A DNA stretch of 64,000 nucleotides from Hyphomicrobiales bacterium (GCA_027489955.1 JAIXYZ010000013.1:620001-684000); one strand, 5' to 3'; positions 24,527 through 35,427 are shown, counted from the first letter of the stretch. Notes: generated from the sequence alone by a model not told the origin. A program made the numbers and translations.

Positions 24527-25393
24527 CTATTCGGCGGCCGCCGCGATGCTCGCGCGGAAGGGATGCGCCGGGTAGACGCCGAGGATGCGGATTTCCTTGG
24601 AGAAGAAGGCCAGCTCTTCCAGGGCCAGCTTCAGCGAGCGGTCCTGCGGGTGGCCGTCCACCTCCGCGTAGAACTGCGTGGCCGTGAAGCGGCCCTCGAG
24701 CTGATAGCTCTCCAGCTTCGTCATGTTGATGCCGTTCGTGGCGAAGCCGCCCATGGCCTTGTAGAGCGCCGCCGGCACGTTGCGGACCTGGAAGACGAAG
24801 CTGGTGATGCAGGGCCCGGTATCGGCGGCCGCCCAGTCCTCGCTCTTCGACAGGATGACGAAACGGGTGGTGTTGTGGGCCTCGTCCTCCACGTCCTCGG
24901 CGAGGATGTTGAGGCCATAGACGCCCGCGGCCATGCGCGGGGCCAGCGAGGCCCGCGTCACGTCGTTCCACTCGGCGACCTCGCGGGCCGAGCCGGCGGT
25001 ATCGCCGGCCACCACGGCCTTCAGCCCCAGCTTGCGAATGATCTTGCGGCACTGGCCGAGCGCGTGGACGTGGCTGTGCACGCTGCGGATCGTGCCGAGA
25101 TTGGCGCCCTCGACCGCCATGAGCTGGAAATGGATCGGCAGGAAGTGCTCGCCCACGATGTGCAGGCCCGACGTCGGCAGGAGATGGTGGATGTCGGCCA
25201 CGCGCCCCGCGATCGAGTTCTCGATCGGGATCATGGCGAGGCCCGCCTCGCCCTCCTGCACCGCCGCGAACGCATCCTCGAAGGTCGGGCAGGGCAGGGG
25301 CTTCCAGTCCGGCAGCACCTCGGCGCACGCAATGTGGGAATTGGCTCCGGGCTCGCCCTGGAACGAGATGACGTGGGGTTTCGGCTTCTGCAT
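24527..25393 (-). CDS. pheA: prephenate dehydratase
   Basis: The 288-residue enzyme converts prephenate to phenylpyruvate in phenylalanine synthesis. The catalytic domain (about 8-185) starts ISFQGEPGANSHIA and includes the TRF motif in NTTRFVILS. The C-terminal ACT domain (about 200-280) has GINMTKLESYQL, where the regulatory ESRP motif of other species reads ESYQ. It is monofunctional, lacking the chorismate mutase domain of enteric PheA. It starts 2 nt after kdsB, forming a kdsB-pheA operon. Confidence 0.96.
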   Translation of the reverse strand: MQKPKPHVISFQGEPGANSHIACAEVLPDWKPLPCPTFEDAFAAVQEGEAGLAMIPIENSIAGRVADIHHLLPTSGLHIVGEHFLPIHFQLMAVEGANLGTIRSVHSHVHALGQCRKIIRKLGLKAVVAGDTAGSAREVAEWNDVTRASLAPRMAAGVYGLNILAEDVEDEAHNTTRFVILSKSEDWAAADTGPCITSFVFQVRNVPAALYKAMGGFATNGINMTKLESYQLEGRFTATQFYAEVDGHPQDRSLKLALEELAFFSKEIRILGVYPAHPFRASIAAAAE

Positions 25394-25395
25394 CG

Positions 25396-26136
25396 TCAGG
25401 CTTTCCGGGCCGCGAGGATCTCGCGGGCCCTGTCGAGGTCGTGGGGAGTGTCGACGCCGAGCGGCACGTCCTCGACGAGGGTGACGTCGATGCGCATCCC
25501 GGCCTCCAGCGCGCGCAATTGCTCCAGCTTCTCCCGCCGCTCCAGCGTCGAGGGCGGCAGCGAAACGAAGCGAGACAGGGCACGGCGGCGATAGGCGTAG
25601 AGGCCGATATGGTGGAACAGCGGGCCCTCGCCCCAGGGGGCGGTGGCGCGAGTGAAATAGAGCGCCCGCAGCCGCTGCTCCGACAAAGGCGTCCCGACGA
25701 TCTTGACGATGTTCGGGTCGGTGCGCTCGGCCTCGCGGGTGATCGGCGCGGCGATGGTGGCGATGTCCACGGCGGGGTCCGACAGCGGCAGCGCCGCGGC
25801 CGCGATGGCGCGCGGATCGATCGTCGGCAGGTCGCCCTGGACGTTAACGACCACGTCGTGGACGCCGCCCGGATCGACCGCCTCCATCGCCTCGTGGATT
25901 CGGTCCGAGCCCGAAGGGTGGTCGGGCCGCGTCAGCACCGCCCGGCCGCCGGCCTCGCGCACCGCGCTGGCAATGGCTTGCGAATCGCAGGCCACGACGA
26001 CGGGTCCCAGGCCCGCCTCAACGGCGCGGCGCCAGACATGCACGATCATCGGCTCGCCGAGGATGTCGGCCAGGGGCTTGTCGGGCAGTCGCGTGGCCGC
26101 CAGGCGAGCGGGGATCAGGACGAGGGGATCGGACAT
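25396..26136 (-). CDS. kdsB: 3-deoxy-manno-octulosonate cytidylyltransferase
   Basis: The 246-residue enzyme activates Kdo as CMP-Kdo for lipopolysaccharide inner-core assembly. Its N-terminal nucleotide-binding stretch is [20 protein letters not shown], followed by [14 protein letters not shown] and [11 protein letters not shown] with metal-site acids. It is first in a two-gene operon with pheA and divergent from the membrane cytochrome gene, a neighbourhood common in Hyphomicrobiales. It shows that the organism makes Kdo-containing LPS. Confidence 0.96.
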   Translation of the reverse strand: MSDPLVLIPARLAATRLPDKPLADILGEPMIVHVWRRAVEAGLGPVVVACDSQAIASAVREAGGRAVLTRPDHPSGSDRIHEAMEAVDPGGVHDVVVNVQGDLPTIDPRAIAAAALPLSDPAVDIATIAAPITREAERTDPNIVKIVGTPLSEQRLRALYFTRATAPWGEGPLFHHIGLYAYRRRALSRFVSLPPSTLERREKLEQLRALEAGMRIDVTLVEDVPLGVDTPHDLDRAREILAARKA

Positions 26137-26294
26137 CGGGAAGCCAGCCCGCCAAGCGGCGAAAGGTCACAAACGCGACGCGCTTATACGAGTTGCAATC
26201 CCATCGGCAAAGCGGCTAATCAGGCGCCGCCGGAATCCCTCGCGGGTTGCCGGATCGTTTCGCATGTCACGTCCTTCGGGACCGGAGCCGGTTC

Positions 26295-26849
26295 ATGGAT
26301 TCGTTCGAGCTCAACAAGATCTTCGGCGCGGTGCTGGGCACGCTGCTCCTGGTGATGGGCCTCAGCATCGTCTCCGAGATCATCTTCAGCCCGGCGAAGC
26401 CCGCCATCCCCGGCTACGACCTGCCCGGCGCGCCCGAGGCGTCCGCCGCCGGCGCCGGTGCCGCCGCCCCCGCCGCCGAGCCCATCGCGGTCCGCCTGGC
26501 GAAGGCCGATGTCGGCCGCGGCGAGAAGGCCGTCGCCAAGTGCAAGGCCTGCCACGACTTCACCCAGGGCGGCCCCAACAAGGTCGGCCCGAACCTGTAC
26601 GAGACGGTGAACCGCGCCGTCGCGACCCATGCCGGCTTCAACTATTCGGCGGGCATGAAGGCCAAGGGCGGCAACTGGGACTATGCGCACCTGGACGAGT
26701 TCCTGGAGAACCCCCGCAAGTCGGTGCCCGGCACGATCATGGCCTTCGCCGGCGTGCCCAAGCCGGACGAGCGCGCCGACATCATCCTCTACATGCGCTC
26801 GCTCGCCGGCTCGCCGGCGGAACTGCCGGCCGCCGAGGCCGCCAAATAA
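26295..26849 (+). CDS. cycM: membrane-anchored cytochrome c (CycM type)
   Basis: The 184-residue protein has an uncleaved N-terminal membrane anchor (about 7-30, KIFGAVLGTLLLVMGLSIVS), an Ala/Pro linker, and a class I c-type cytochrome with CKACH and the axial-Met region TIMAFAGV. CycM-type proteins carry electrons from the bc1 complex to the aa3 oxidase at the outer face of the cytoplasmic membrane. The ATG at 26295 starts directly before the anchor. It is divergent from kdsB and followed by a terminator. Confidence 0.92.
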   Translation: MDSFELNKIFGAVLGTLLLVMGLSIVSEIIFSPAKPAIPGYDLPGAPEASAAGAGAAAPAAEPIAVRLAKADVGRGEKAVAKCKACHDFTQGGPNKVGPNLYETVNRAVATHAGFNYSAGMKAKGGNWDYAHLDEFLENPRKSVPGTIMAFAGVPKPDERADIILYMRSLAGSPAELPAAEAAK

Positions 26850-26893
26850 GGTATCCGCCCCGACACGACGGAGAGCGGTCGATCGATCGGACG

Positions 26894-26918
26894 AGCCGGG
26901 CCCAGCGCCCGGCTTTTT
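26894..26918 (+). terminator. terminator after cycM
   Basis: AGCCGGGC (26894-26901) pairs with GCCCGGCT (26907-26914) around loop CCAGC and ends in five T's. It separates cycM from the yej operon. Confidence 0.85.
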
Positions 26919-27006
26919 CGTGTGTGCGGCGTTGCGGGGGTATGACAGCGGCGGGCGCTGACGCTAGGCTCGCGAAAAGCCGCCACGTCCGTCCGGAGCG
27001 ATCCGC

Positions 27007-28914
27007 CTGTTCATCCTCAGCCGACGAAGCCTGCTCGCCAGTTCCGCCGCCTTCGCCGGCGCCGGCCTCCTGCCGGAGGTCCTGGCCGCCCAGGAAGCGA
27101 GCCCGCCCGCCGCGCCCCCGGCTCCGGCCCCGCCGGCCTCGGAGATCGTGGACGCCCACGGCCTGTCCGTCTTCGGCGATCTCAAGGAGCGGCCGAACTT
27201 TCCGCATTTCGCCTATGTGAACCCGCAGGCGCCCAAGGGCGGCAGGCTGGTGCTCCAGATCCGCCAGGCAGCCGGCAACCAGAACTTCGAGACGTTCAAC
27301 ACGCTGAACATCTTCACCGCCCGGGGCGACGGCGCCGCAGGCATCGATTCCCTCTACGACACGCTAATGGCGGGGTCCGGCGACGAGCCCGGCGCGGTCT
27401 ACGGTCTGGTGGCGCGCAGCGTCTCGGTCTCCGCGGACCGCCTCGTCTACCGGTTCCGGCTGCGGCCCGAGGCACGCTTCCACGACGGCACCCGCCTGAC
27501 CGCCCACGACGTGGCCTTCTCGGTCGACATCCTGAAGACCAAGGGCCATCCCCTCTATCGCTTGCTGCTGCGCGAGGTCGTCGGTGCGCGGGCTGAAAGC
27601 GACGACGTCTTCGTCGCCGAACTGTCGCCGCGCCGCAGCCGCGAACTGCACCTCATCGTCGCCGGCCTCCCGATCTTCCCGCGGGCCTACTGGCAGGGCC
27701 GGGACTTCGAGGCGGCGACGCTGGAGCGGCCGCTCGGTTCGGGGCCGTACAGGGTCGGGCGCTTCGAGCCCGGCCGCTACATCGAGTTCGAGCGGGTCGC
27801 CGACTATTGGGCCAAGGACCTGCCGGTGAATGTCGGCACCAACAATTTCGACGTGGTCCGCTACGAATATTTCCGCGACCGGCAGGTGGCGTTCGAGGCC
27901 TTCAAGAGCGGCATCATCACCTTCAACGAGGAATTCACCGCCCGGAACTGGGCGACGGGCTACGATTTTCCGGCCATGCGCGATGGCCGCGTCCTGCGGG
28001 AAGCCCTGCCGCGCACCGCGCCCGTCGGGTCGCAGGGCTGGATCTACAACACGCGGCGCGAGATGTTTCGCGACCCGCGCATCCGGCAGGCGCTGAACTA
28101 CGCCTTCGACTTCGAATGGACCAACCGCAACGTCATGTACGCGCTGTACAGGCGCACGGCGTCCTACTTCCAGAATTCCGAATTCCAGGCGTCGGGCCTG
28201 CCGTCGCCGGAGGAGCTGGCGCTGCTGGAGCCCTGGCGCGGCAGGATCCCGGACGCCGCCTTCGGTGAACCCTTCGTCCCGCCGGTCTCGGACGGGTCCG
28301 GCCGGGACCGGGCGCTCCTGCGCAAGGCGCACGACCTTCTGCTCGCCGCCGGGTGCCGCCGCGACGGCTCCCGCATGCTGCTGCCGAACGGTCGGCCGTT
28401 CGAGATCGAGTTCCTGGATTCGACGCTGACCCTCCAGCCCCACACGCGGCCGCTCCAGGTGAACCTGAGGCGCCTCGGCATCCGCGGGTACAGCCGCATC
28501 GTCGACGCCCAGCAATACCAGCGCCGGGTGCAGGATTATCAGTTCGACATCGTCAGCCGCGCCATCGGCGGATCGTCGATCCCGGGTGAGTCGCTGAAAT
28601 CCGTCTACGGGTCGGAATCGGGCAAGGTACCCAGCGGCCGCAACATCGCCGGCATCGACGACCCTTGCGTCGACGCGCTGCTGGACCGGATCGGCCGGGC
28701 GGCGACGGTTGCGGAGGTCCGGGTGGCCGCCCGCGCCCTCGACCGCGTCCTGCGGGCGGGCCATTACTGGATCCCCATGTGGTGGAACCCCAATGACCTG
28801 GTCGCGTACTGGGCCATCTACGACCGGCCCCAACGCAAGCCCGTCTATTCCTCCGGCGCTCCCGGCACCTGGTGGTTCGGTTCCGGCCCGTCCCAGCGCA
28901 CGAAGGGGAGCTGA
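27007..28914 (+). CDS. yejA: oligopeptide/microcin C ABC importer, binding protein with Tat signal, CTG start
   Basis: The protein is a family 5 solute-binding protein of the YejA type, about 635 residues. The first ATG/GTG/TTG in frame is GTG at 27148, but the 47 codons before it encode a plausible twin-arginine signal peptide, [15 protein letters not shown], ending near VLAAQEA. Between the in-frame stop at 26964-26966 and 27148 there is no ATG, GTG or TTG. CTG at 27007, 8 nt after GGAG, is the best start. The mature part begins [19 protein letters not shown]. It delivers peptides to YejBEF. Confidence 0.85.
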   Translation: MFILSRRSLLASSAAFAGAGLLPEVLAAQEASPPAAPPAPAPPASEIVDAHGLSVFGDLKERPNFPHFAYVNPQAPKGGRLVLQIRQAAGNQNFETFNTLNIFTARGDGAAGIDSLYDTLMAGSGDEPGAVYGLVARSVSVSADRLVYRFRLRPEARFHDGTRLTAHDVAFSVDILKTKGHPLYRLLLREVVGARAESDDVFVAELSPRRSRELHLIVAGLPIFPRAYWQGRDFEAATLERPLGSGPYRVGRFEPGRYIEFERVADYWAKDLPVNVGTNNFDVVRYEYFRDRQVAFEAFKSGIITFNEEFTARNWATGYDFPAMRDGRVLREALPRTAPVGSQGWIYNTRREMFRDPRIRQALNYAFDFEWTNRNVMYALYRRTASYFQNSEFQASGLPSPEELALLEPWRGRIPDAAFGEPFVPPVSDGSGRDRALLRKAHDLLLAAGCRRDGSRMLLPNGRPFEIEFLDSTLTLQPHTRPLQVNLRRLGIRGYSRIVDAQQYQRRVQDYQFDIVSRAIGGSSIPGESLKSVYGSESGKVPSGRNIAGIDDPCVDALLDRIGRAATVAEVRVAARALDRVLRAGHYWIPMWWNPNDLVAYWAIYDRPQRKPVYSSGAPGTWWFGSGPSQRTKGS

Positions 28915-28920
28915 ATTCCC

Positions 28921-30003
28921 ATGTTCCCCTATATCGCCCGCCGCCTGCTGCTGATGATCCCGACCCTGATCGGGATCATGCTGGTGACCTTCGTGATCGT
29001 GCAGTTCGCCCCCGGCGGCCCGGTCGAGCGCATCCTGTCGCAGCTCGAAGGCACCGATTCCGCCGCCACCGCCCGCATCGGCTCGGGCGGCCCCGACGCG
29101 CTGCGCGGGGAAGGCAATTCGGCCTATCGCGGGGCGCAGGGGCTCGATCCGGCGTTCATCAAGCAGCTCGAGCAGCAATTCGGTTTCGACAGGCCGGCGC
29201 CGGAGCGCTTCCTCAAGATGCTCGGCGACTATGCGCGGTTCGATTTCGGCCGGTCCTACTTCCGGGACACGCCGGTGCTCCAGCTCATCGCCGAGAAGCT
29301 GCCGGTCTCCATCTCGCTGGGCCTGTGGATGACGCTCCTGTCCTACGCGATCTCGATTCCGCTCGGCATCCGCAAGGCAGTGCGGGACGGCTCGCGTTTC
29401 GACGTCTGGACGTCCGGCGTTATCGTCGTCGGCTATGCCGTGCCCGGCTTCCTGTTCGCGATCCTGCTGATCGTGCTCTTCGCCGGCGGGTCGTTCTGGC
29501 AGATCTTCCCGCTGCGCGGCCTGACGTCGGACAATTGGTCGGACCTGTCCCTGGCCGGCAAGGTCGTCGACTATGCCTGGCACCTCGTCCTGCCGGTGAC
29601 GGCCATGGCGCTTGGGGCCTTCGCCGCCTCCACGCTGCTGACCAAGAACTCGTTCCTCGACGAGATCCGCAAGCAATATGTCCTGACGGCGCGGATGAAG
29701 GGCCTCAGCGAGCGACGCGTCCTCTACGGCCACGTGTTCCGCAACGCGATGCTCATCGTCGTCGCCGGTTTTCCCGGCGCGTTCATCTCGGCGTTCTTCA
29801 CCGGCGCGCTGCTGATCGAGACCGTGTTCTCCCTGAACGGGCTGGGTCTCCTGTCCTTCGAGTCGATCGTCAACCGCGACTATCCGGTCGTGTTCGGCAG
29901 CCTCTACATCTTCTCGCTCGTCGGCCTCATCGTCGGCCTCGTCTCGGACCTCACCTATGCGTGGATCGACCCGCGCATCGATTTCGAATCGCGGGAGGTC
30001 TGA
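28921..30003 (+). CDS. yejB: oligopeptide/microcin C ABC importer, permease YejB
   Basis: The 360-residue inner-membrane subunit starts [20 protein letters not shown], the standard first helix of DppB/YejB permeases. It has a large periplasmic loop (about 35-125), five further membrane segments and the coupling motif [20 protein letters not shown]. It pairs with YejE to form the channel. It starts 6 nt after yejA. Confidence 0.95.
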   Translation: MFPYIARRLLLMIPTLIGIMLVTFVIVQFAPGGPVERILSQLEGTDSAATARIGSGGPDALRGEGNSAYRGAQGLDPAFIKQLEQQFGFDRPAPERFLKMLGDYARFDFGRSYFRDTPVLQLIAEKLPVSISLGLWMTLLSYAISIPLGIRKAVRDGSRFDVWTSGVIVVGYAVPGFLFAILLIVLFAGGSFWQIFPLRGLTSDNWSDLSLAGKVVDYAWHLVLPVTAMALGAFAASTLLTKNSFLDEIRKQYVLTARMKGLSERRVLYGHVFRNAMLIVVAGFPGAFISAFFTGALLIETVFSLNGLGLLSFESIVNRDYPVVFGSLYIFSLVGLIVGLVSDLTYAWIDPRIDFESREV

Positions 30004-30006
30004 GGC

Positions 30007-31125
30007 TTGGACCAGACGGTTCCCCAGCGTCCCTTCCTGTCGCCGCTGAACCGGCGGCGGCTCGCGAACTTCCGCGCCAACCGGCGCGGCTACGTGTCGT
30101 TCTGGATTTTCGCGATCCTGTTCGTCGCATCGCTGTTCGCGGAGTTCATCGCCAACGACAGGCCGATCGTCGCTTCCTACAAGGGCGAGATCATCGTGCC
30201 GATCCTCAAGGATTATCCGGAGGAGAAGTTCGGCGGCTTCCTCGCCTTCACGGACTACCGCGATCCGGTGGTCGCGCAGGAGATCGCGCGGAACGGCTGG
30301 GCGCTGTGGCCGCCGATCCGCTTCTCCTACGACACGCACAACCTGAACCTGCCGACGCCCGCGCCTTCGCCGCCCACCTGGACGTTGAGCGAGGACCAGT
30401 GCCGCGAGCAGGCCCGGCGCATGGGCCGCGAGGGCGGCTGCTCCAGCCTCGAATGGAACTGGCTGGGCACCGACGACCAAGGCCGGGACGTGCTCGCGCG
30501 CGTCATCTACGGCTTTCGGCTCTCGGTGCTCTTCGGCCTGATCCTGGCGGGCATATCCTCGGTCGTCGGCATCGCCGCCGGCGCCGTCCAGGGCTATTTC
30601 GGCGGCTGGACGGACCTCGTGATGCAGCGCTTCATCGAGATCTGGACGTCCGTGCCGGCCCTCTACCTGCTCATCATCATCTCGGCGATGGTGACGCCGG
30701 GCTTCTGGGTCCTGCTCGGCATCCTGCTCCTGTTCTCATGGGTGTCGCTCGTCGGCGTGGTGCGCGCCGAGTTCCTGCGCGCCCGCAACTTCGAATATGT
30801 GCGCGCCGCCCGGGCGCTCGGCGTTCCCGACTGGCGGATCATGATCCGCCACGTCCTGCCCAACGCGATGGTGGCGACGCTGACCTTCCTGCCCTTCGTG
30901 ATCAACGGCTCCATCACCACGCTCACCTCGCTGGATTTCCTCGGCTTCGGCCTGCCGCCGGGCTCCCCGTCGCTGGGCGAGCTGCTGGCGCAGGGCAAGT
31001 CCAACGTCCAGGCGCCGTGGCTGGGGCTGGTGGGCTTCGCGGTCATCGCGCTCATGCTCTCCCTGCTCGTGTTCGTCGGCGAGGCCGTGCGCGACGCCTT
31101 CGACCCGCGGAAGACGTTCCAATGA
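30007..31125 (+). CDS. yejE: oligopeptide/microcin C ABC importer, permease YejE
   Basis: The 372-residue inner-membrane permease has a cytoplasmic N-terminus, a first helix at about 32-52, a long extracytoplasmic region typical of YejE, and the coupling motif [20 protein letters not shown]. The start is TTG at 30007, 3 nt after the yejB stop, with GGGAGG inside the end of yejB at suitable distance. Its stop overlaps the yejF start (ATGA). Confidence 0.94.
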   Translation: MDQTVPQRPFLSPLNRRRLANFRANRRGYVSFWIFAILFVASLFAEFIANDRPIVASYKGEIIVPILKDYPEEKFGGFLAFTDYRDPVVAQEIARNGWALWPPIRFSYDTHNLNLPTPAPSPPTWTLSEDQCREQARRMGREGGCSSLEWNWLGTDDQGRDVLARVIYGFRLSVLFGLILAGISSVVGIAAGAVQGYFGGWTDLVMQRFIEIWTSVPALYLLIIISAMVTPGFWVLLGILLLFSWVSLVGVVRAEFLRARNFEYVRAARALGVPDWRIMIRHVLPNAMVATLTFLPFVINGSITTLTSLDFLGFGLPPGSPSLGELLAQGKSNVQAPWLGLVGFAVIALMLSLLVFVGEAVRDAFDPRKTFQ

Positions 31126-32750
31126 CCGAGAAGCTGCTTTCAGTCCGCGATCTCTCGGTCGCCTTCCGCCAGGACGGGCGGGACGTGCTCGCCGTGGACC
31201 GCATCTCCTTCGATGTCGCCCGGGGCGAGACGCTGGCGCTGGTCGGCGAATCCGGTTCAGGCAAGTCCGTCTCGGCTCTCTCGATCCTGAAGCTGCTGCC
31301 TTATCCCGCGGCCAGCCATCCCTCGGGCGAGATACGGTTTAGGGGGCGCGAGCTCCTGTCGGAATCGGAGGATGAGCTGCGCAAGGTGCGCGGCAACGAC
31401 ATCACCATGGTCTTCCAGGAGCCCATGACCTCGCTCAATCCGCTCCACACGATCGAGCGGCAGATCGGCGAGATCGTCGCGCTCCACAAGGGGCTGCGCG
31501 GGGACGCGCTACGGGCGCGGGTGCTGGAGCTCCTGGACCTGGTGGGCATCCGCAACGCCGCCGAGCGGCTCGATGCCTACCCGCATCAATTGTCCGGCGG
31601 CCAGCGCCAGCGCGTCATGATCGCCATGGCGCTGGCGAACGAGCCGGACCTGCTGATCGCGGACGAGCCCACCACGGCGCTCGACGTGACCGTCCAGGCG
31701 CAGATCCTCAAGCTGCTGAAGGACCTGCAGCGGCGCCTGGGCATGGCGCTCCTGTTCATCACCCATGACCTCGGCATCGTGCGCCGCCTGGCGGACCGCG
31801 TCGCCGTTATGCAGGGCGGGCGCATCGTGGAGACCGGTCCGGTGGCCCGCGTGTTCGACGCTCCCGAGCACGACTACACGCGCCGCCTCCTGGCGGCGGA
31901 GCCGAAGGGCGAGCCCGCGGCGCCGGCGCCGGATGCGCCCGTCGTGCTGGAGGCAGGGCCGATCAAGGTCTGGTTCCCGATCAAGCGCGGCTTCCTGCGC
32001 CGCACCGCCGGCCATGTGAAGGCGGTGGACGGAGTGTCCCTCTCGCTGCGCGCCGGGGAGACGGTCGGGATCGTCGGCGAATCCGGTTCCGGCAAGACGA
32101 CGCTGGGGCTCGCCGTCCTTCGGCTGATCTCGTCTGAGGGGCCGGTCGTCTTCATGGGCCGCGACATCCAGGGCCTGCGCAGCGCCGCGATCCGGCCGCT
32201 TCGCCGGCAGATGCAGGTGGTCTTCCAGGACCCTTACGGTTCGCTGTCGCCCCGCATGTCGGTGGCGGAGATCGTGGGCGAAGGTTTGGCCCTGCACGAA
32301 CCGTCACTGGGCAGCGAGGCCCGCCGCGCCCGCGTGGCGCAGAGCCTGGCGGAGGTCGGCATCGATCCGGCGACGATGGACCGCTATCCCCACGAATTCT
32401 CCGGCGGTCAGCGGCAGCGCATCGCGATCGCCCGCGCCATCGTGCTGGAGCCGAAATTCCTCGTGCTCGACGAGCCGACCTCCGCGCTGGACATGTCCGT
32501 CCAGGCGCAGATCGTGGACCTGCTGCGCGACCTCCAGATCCGCCGCGGGCTGGCCTACATCTTCATCAGCCACGACCTGAAAGTGGTGCGTGCCCTGGCC
32601 AGTTACGTGCTGGTGATGCAGGACGGGCACGTGGTGGAGGAGGGGGCTGCCGCGAGCATCTTCGCAGCCCCGCAGACGGCCTATGCCCGCGCCCTCTTCG
32701 CAGCCGCCTTCGGCCACGAGGTTGCCGAACCGGCCGCCGTAAGGGAATGA
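31122..32750 (+). CDS. yejF: oligopeptide/microcin C ABC importer, double ATPase YejF
   Basis: The 542-residue protein has two complete ABC ATPase domains in tandem, each with Walker A (GESGSGKS near 41 and GESGSGKT near 320). Each also has a signature ([28 protein letters not shown]) and a Walker B Asp-Glu. Fused ATPases are the rule for YejF. The ATG overlaps the yejE stop. The long open frame upstream of 31122 in the same phase is a GC-bias shadow over yejB and yejE. Confidence 0.95.
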   Translation: MTEKLLSVRDLSVAFRQDGRDVLAVDRISFDVARGETLALVGESGSGKSVSALSILKLLPYPAASHPSGEIRFRGRELLSESEDELRKVRGNDITMVFQEPMTSLNPLHTIERQIGEIVALHKGLRGDALRARVLELLDLVGIRNAAERLDAYPHQLSGGQRQRVMIAMALANEPDLLIADEPTTALDVTVQAQILKLLKDLQRRLGMALLFITHDLGIVRRLADRVAVMQGGRIVETGPVARVFDAPEHDYTRRLLAAEPKGEPAAPAPDAPVVLEAGPIKVWFPIKRGFLRRTAGHVKAVDGVSLSLRAGETVGIVGESGSGKTTLGLAVLRLISSEGPVVFMGRDIQGLRSAAIRPLRRQMQVVFQDPYGSLSPRMSVAEIVGEGLALHEPSLGSEARRARVAQSLAEVGIDPATMDRYPHEFSGGQRQRIAIARAIVLEPKFLVLDEPTSALDMSVQAQIVDLLRDLQIRRGLAYIFISHDLKVVRALASYVLVMQDGHVVEEGAAASIFAAPQTAYARALFAAAFGHEVAEPAAVRE

Positions 32751-32862
32751 TGGCGGCTCGCCTGTCTGAACGTTTCGTGACAGGCTCGCGCCGCCCAGGG
32801 CAACCGGGCTGATCTGAAACCGTTCGTCGCCGCGTATGCCGGCAGCGAATCGCGGAGCATGA

Positions 32863-34086
32863 ATGACGCGAGCCTTGTTGATCGTCCTGGATTCTGTCGG
32901 CGTCGGCGGCGCGCCCGATGCGGCGGCCTACGACGATGCCGGTGCCGACACGCTCGGCCACGTCGCCCGGGCCTGCGCCGCCGGCGCCGCCGATCGGGCA
33001 GGCCTGCGGCAGGGGCCGCTCGCCGTGCCGAACCTCGTCGCACTGGGCCTCGGCGCGGCCGCGCGGGAGGCGACGGGCGAGGTCCCGCCGGGCCTGGAGG
33101 CCGCCCCCCAGCGCGGGCTCTTCGGCTGTGCGGTGGAGACGTCCCGCGGCAAGGACACGCCCTCCGGCCACTGGGAACTGGCGGGCGTTCCCGTCACCTG
33201 GGACTGGGGCTATTTCCCCAAGACCGTGCCGGCCCTGCCGGAAAGCCTCACCGAGGCGCTGATCGCCGAGGCCGGCCTGCCGGGCATCCTCGGGAACCGG
33301 CACGATTCGGGTACCGCCGTGCTCGACGATCTGGGCGAGGAGCATCTGCGGACCGGCAAGCCGATCCTCTACACCTCGGTCGACAGCGTCCTGCAGATCG
33401 CCGCCCACGAGGAGCGCTTCGGGCTGGAACGGCTCTACGCGCTCTGCGCCATCGCGCGGCGGCTCTGCGACCCGCTCCGGATCGGCCGCGTGATCGCGCG
33501 GCCTTTCCTCGGCGCCGCCGCCGGCGACTTCCGCCGCACCGGCAACCGGAAGGACTATTCGGTCCTGCCGCCGAGCCCGACCGTGCTGGACCGCCTGACG
33601 CGGCAGGCGCGGGCCATCGTCACCGTCGGCAAGATCGGCGACATCTTCGCCCATTCCGGCACCGGCCGGGAGGTGAAGCCCCACGGCAATGACGCGGTGC
33701 TCGATGCGACGATCGACGCGATGAGGACGCTGCCGAACGGCGGCCTCGTATTCTCGAACCTCGTGGATTTCGACAGCGAGTACGGTCATCGCCGCGACGT
33801 CGCGGGCTATGCCGCCGCACTGGAGGCCTTCGACCGGCGCGTGCCGGAGATCGAGGCCGTGCTGAAACCGGGTGACCTGGCCATCATCACGGCGGACCAC
33901 GGCAACGACCCCACCTGGAAGGGCACAGACCACACCCGGGAGAAGGTTCCCGTCCTTGCCTTCGGGCCGGGCCTGCCCACCGGTCCCATCGGCACGCGGA
34001 GCACCTTCGCGGACGTGGGCGCGTCGGTCCTGTCCCATCTGGGGATCGACCCGGCCGAGGCGGGCACGTCCTTCCTTCCCCGCTGA
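32863..34086 (+). CDS. deoB: phosphopentomutase
   Basis: The 407-residue alkaline-phosphatase-superfamily enzyme interconverts (deoxy)ribose 1- and 5-phosphates in nucleoside salvage. Metal-ligand segments are the N-terminal [24 protein letters not shown] around the phosphorylated Thr, TADHGNDP and [14 protein letters not shown] precedes the ATG at 32863. A 6-bp inverted repeat (32761-32766 with 32779-32784) lies in the upstream gap but I cannot assign it. No other deo genes are adjacent. Confidence 0.96.
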   Translation: MTRALLIVLDSVGVGGAPDAAAYDDAGADTLGHVARACAAGAADRAGLRQGPLAVPNLVALGLGAAAREATGEVPPGLEAAPQRGLFGCAVETSRGKDTPSGHWELAGVPVTWDWGYFPKTVPALPESLTEALIAEAGLPGILGNRHDSGTAVLDDLGEEHLRTGKPILYTSVDSVLQIAAHEERFGLERLYALCAIARRLCDPLRIGRVIARPFLGAAAGDFRRTGNRKDYSVLPPSPTVLDRLTRQARAIVTVGKIGDIFAHSGTGREVKPHGNDAVLDATIDAMRTLPNGGLVFSNLVDFDSEYGHRRDVAGYAAALEAFDRRVPEIEAVLKPGDLAIITADHGNDPTWKGTDHTREKVPVLAFGPGLPTGPIGTRSTFADVGASVLSHLGIDPAEAGTSFLPR

Positions 34087-34087
34087 T

Positions 34088-34117
34088 TTGACAGCGCCGC
34101 GGCCGCGCGCGTATTTT
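34088..34117 (+). promoter_or_regulatory. sigma70-type promoter upstream of argD
   Basis: A perfect TTGACA (34088-34093) and TATTTT (34112-34117) are 18 nt apart, starting one base after the deoB stop codon. The predicted start near 34124 gives a leader of about 107 nt before argD. The GC-rich spacer followed by T's could alternatively be a weak deoB terminator. Confidence 0.6.
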
Positions 34118-34136
34118 TGCAACCCTCAGCAGCAAG

Positions 34137-34214
34137 ATGACGCTGCCGCGAGTGCCGCCCCGACGGGCGGCATTTGATTTTCCGGGCCGCCACGGCCCGG
34201 GGCGGCGTCCTTAA
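34137..34214 (+). CDS. candidate Arg-rich leader peptide before argD
   Basis: A 25-codon frame starts ATG ACG CTG CCG CGA and ends at TAA 34212-34214, 16 nt before argD. Six of its codons are Arg (codons 5, 9, 10, 18, 23 and 24), including pairs CGA-CGG and CGG-CGT. It runs through the terminator hairpin at 34153-34181. That resembles a leader peptide sensing arginyl-tRNA ahead of an arginine biosynthesis operon. Against it, its Shine-Dalgarno is weak, and GC-rich DNA readily yields Arg codons by chance. Confidence 0.4.
   Translation: MTLPRVPPRRAAFDFPGRHGPGRRP
34153..34181 (+). terminator. intrinsic terminator or attenuator in the argD leader
   Basis: TGCCGCCC (34153-34160) pairs with GGGCGGCA (34165-34172) around CGAC and is followed by TTTGATTTT. 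A second perfect 8-bp hairpin (34182-34189 with 34193-34200) follows at once. If the promoter at 34088 is real, this hairpin is an attenuator for argD; otherwise it terminates deoB. Confidence 0.7.
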
Positions 34215-34230
34215 TCCGAGGAGATGGACC

Positions 34231-35427
34231 GTGTCGTCGTCGCTCCTGCCTACCTATGTCCGGGCGGATGTCGTGTTCGAGCGGGGCGAGGGCCCCTGGC
34301 TCGTCACGGAGCGAGGCGAGCGATATCTCGACTTCGGGTCCGGCATCGCGGTGAACTCGCTCGGTCACGCGCACCCACACCTGGTGAAGGCGCTGACCGA
34401 CCAGGCCCAGCGGATCTGGCACACCTCGAACCTGGTGCGCATCCCCGGCGGCGAGACGCTTGCCGACCGGCTCGTCGCGTCCACGTTCGCCGACCGGGTC
34501 TTCTTCTGCAATTCCGGCGCCGAGGCGCTGGAAGGCGCCATCAAGATGGCGCGCAAGTACCATGCGGTGAAAGGCCATCCGGAGCGCTTCCGCATCGTCA
34601 CGTTCGAGGGCGCGTTCCACGGCCGGACGCTGGCGACGATCGCCGCGGGCGGGCAGGCCAAGTACCTGGAGGGCTTCGGCCCCAAGGTCGAAGGCTTCGA
34701 CCAGGTGCCCTTCGGCGACCACGAGGCCCTGCGCGCCGCCATCACCGATGCCACGGCGGGCATCCTCATCGAACCGGTCCAGGGCGAGGGTGGCATCCGC
34801 CCCGTGCCGAACCAGTGCCTGCGCGGCCTGCGCGAGCTCTGCGACGAGAAGGGCATCCTGCTCATCCTCGACGAGGTGCAGAGCGGCGTGGGCCGGACCG
34901 GCCGGTTCTTCGCCCATGAATGGGCCGGCATCACGCCGGACATCATGGCGGTGGCCAAGGGCATCGGCGGCGGGTTCCCGCTCGGCGCCGTCCTCGCCAC
35001 GCAGGAGGCCGCCCAGGGCATGACCGCCGGCACCCACGGCACCACGTTCGGCGGCAACCCGCTGGCCATGGCCGTCGGCAACGCCGTGCTGGACGTCGTG
35101 CTGGAAGAGGGCTTCCTCGCCCATGTGGAGAAGATGGGCCTCCTGATGAAGCAGCGCCTGGCCGAGCTCCGCGACCGGCATCCGCGCGTCATCGCCGAGG
35201 TCCGCGGCGCCGGGCTGATGCTCGGCCTCAAGCTCAACGTGCCCAACGGGGACTTCACCGTCGCGGCCCGCGATGCGCGGATGATCGTCATCCCCGCCGG
35301 GGACAACGTGGTGCGGCTCCTGCCGCCGCTGACGATCACCGAGGCGGAGGTGGGCGAGGCCTTCGCGCGTCTGGATGCGGCGGCCACCGCCATCGAGGCG
35401 CGGCTCGACGCCCGGGGAGCGGCGTGA
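34231..35427 (+). CDS. argD: acetylornithine aminotransferase
   Basis: This 398-residue PLP-dependent class III aminotransferase makes N-acetylornithine from the semialdehyde in arginine synthesis. Visible are [32 protein letters not shown], the Asp of [14 protein letters not shown], and the Schiff-base Lys in [14 protein letters not shown]. The start is GTG at 34231, 7 nt after GAGGAG; a TTG at 34174 would place the N-terminus inside the terminator and is rejected. The stop overlaps the argF start by one base. Confidence 0.95.
   Translation: MSSSLLPTYVRADVVFERGEGPWLVTERGERYLDFGSGIAVNSLGHAHPHLVKALTDQAQRIWHTSNLVRIPGGETLADRLVASTFADRVFFCNSGAEALEGAIKMARKYHAVKGHPERFRIVTFEGAFHGRTLATIAAGGQAKYLEGFGPKVEGFDQVPFGDHEALRAAITDATAGILIEPVQGEGGIRPVPNQCLRGLRELCDEKGILLILDEVQSGVGRTGRFFAHEWAGITPDIMAVAKGIGGGFPLGAVLATQEAAQGMTAGTHGTTFGGNPLAMAVGNAVLDVVLEEGFLAHVEKMGLLMKQRLAELRDRHPRVIAEVRGAGLMLGLKLNVPNGDFTVAARDARMIVIPAGDNVVRLLPPLTITEAEVGEAFARLDAAATAIEARLDARGAA

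Noticed and set aside
26950-27010. Frameshift as explanation for the missing yejA start
   Set aside because: Neighbouring frames show no ATG with a continuing signal peptide; a non-standard start or a single base error is simpler.
27148-27150. GTG at 27148 as the start of yejA
   Set aside because: It would delete the Tat signal that is encoded in frame just upstream; a periplasmic binding protein needs it.
27364-30480. Antisense open frame of over 1000 codons opposite yejA-yejB-yejE
   Set aside because: The same GC-bias shadow; no motif, no ribosome site, and three well-supported genes lie on the other strand.
28872-31121. An open frame of about 2.2 kb in phase with yejF, upstream of its start
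   Set aside because: It runs under yejB and yejE, whose proteins are clearly homologous to permeases, and reads as Arg/Pro/Ala-rich text typical of shifted GC-rich codons.
34174-34230. TTG at 34174 as the argD start
   Set aside because: It adds 19 Arg-rich residues starting inside the terminator tail; GTG 34231 has GAGGAG at proper spacing.
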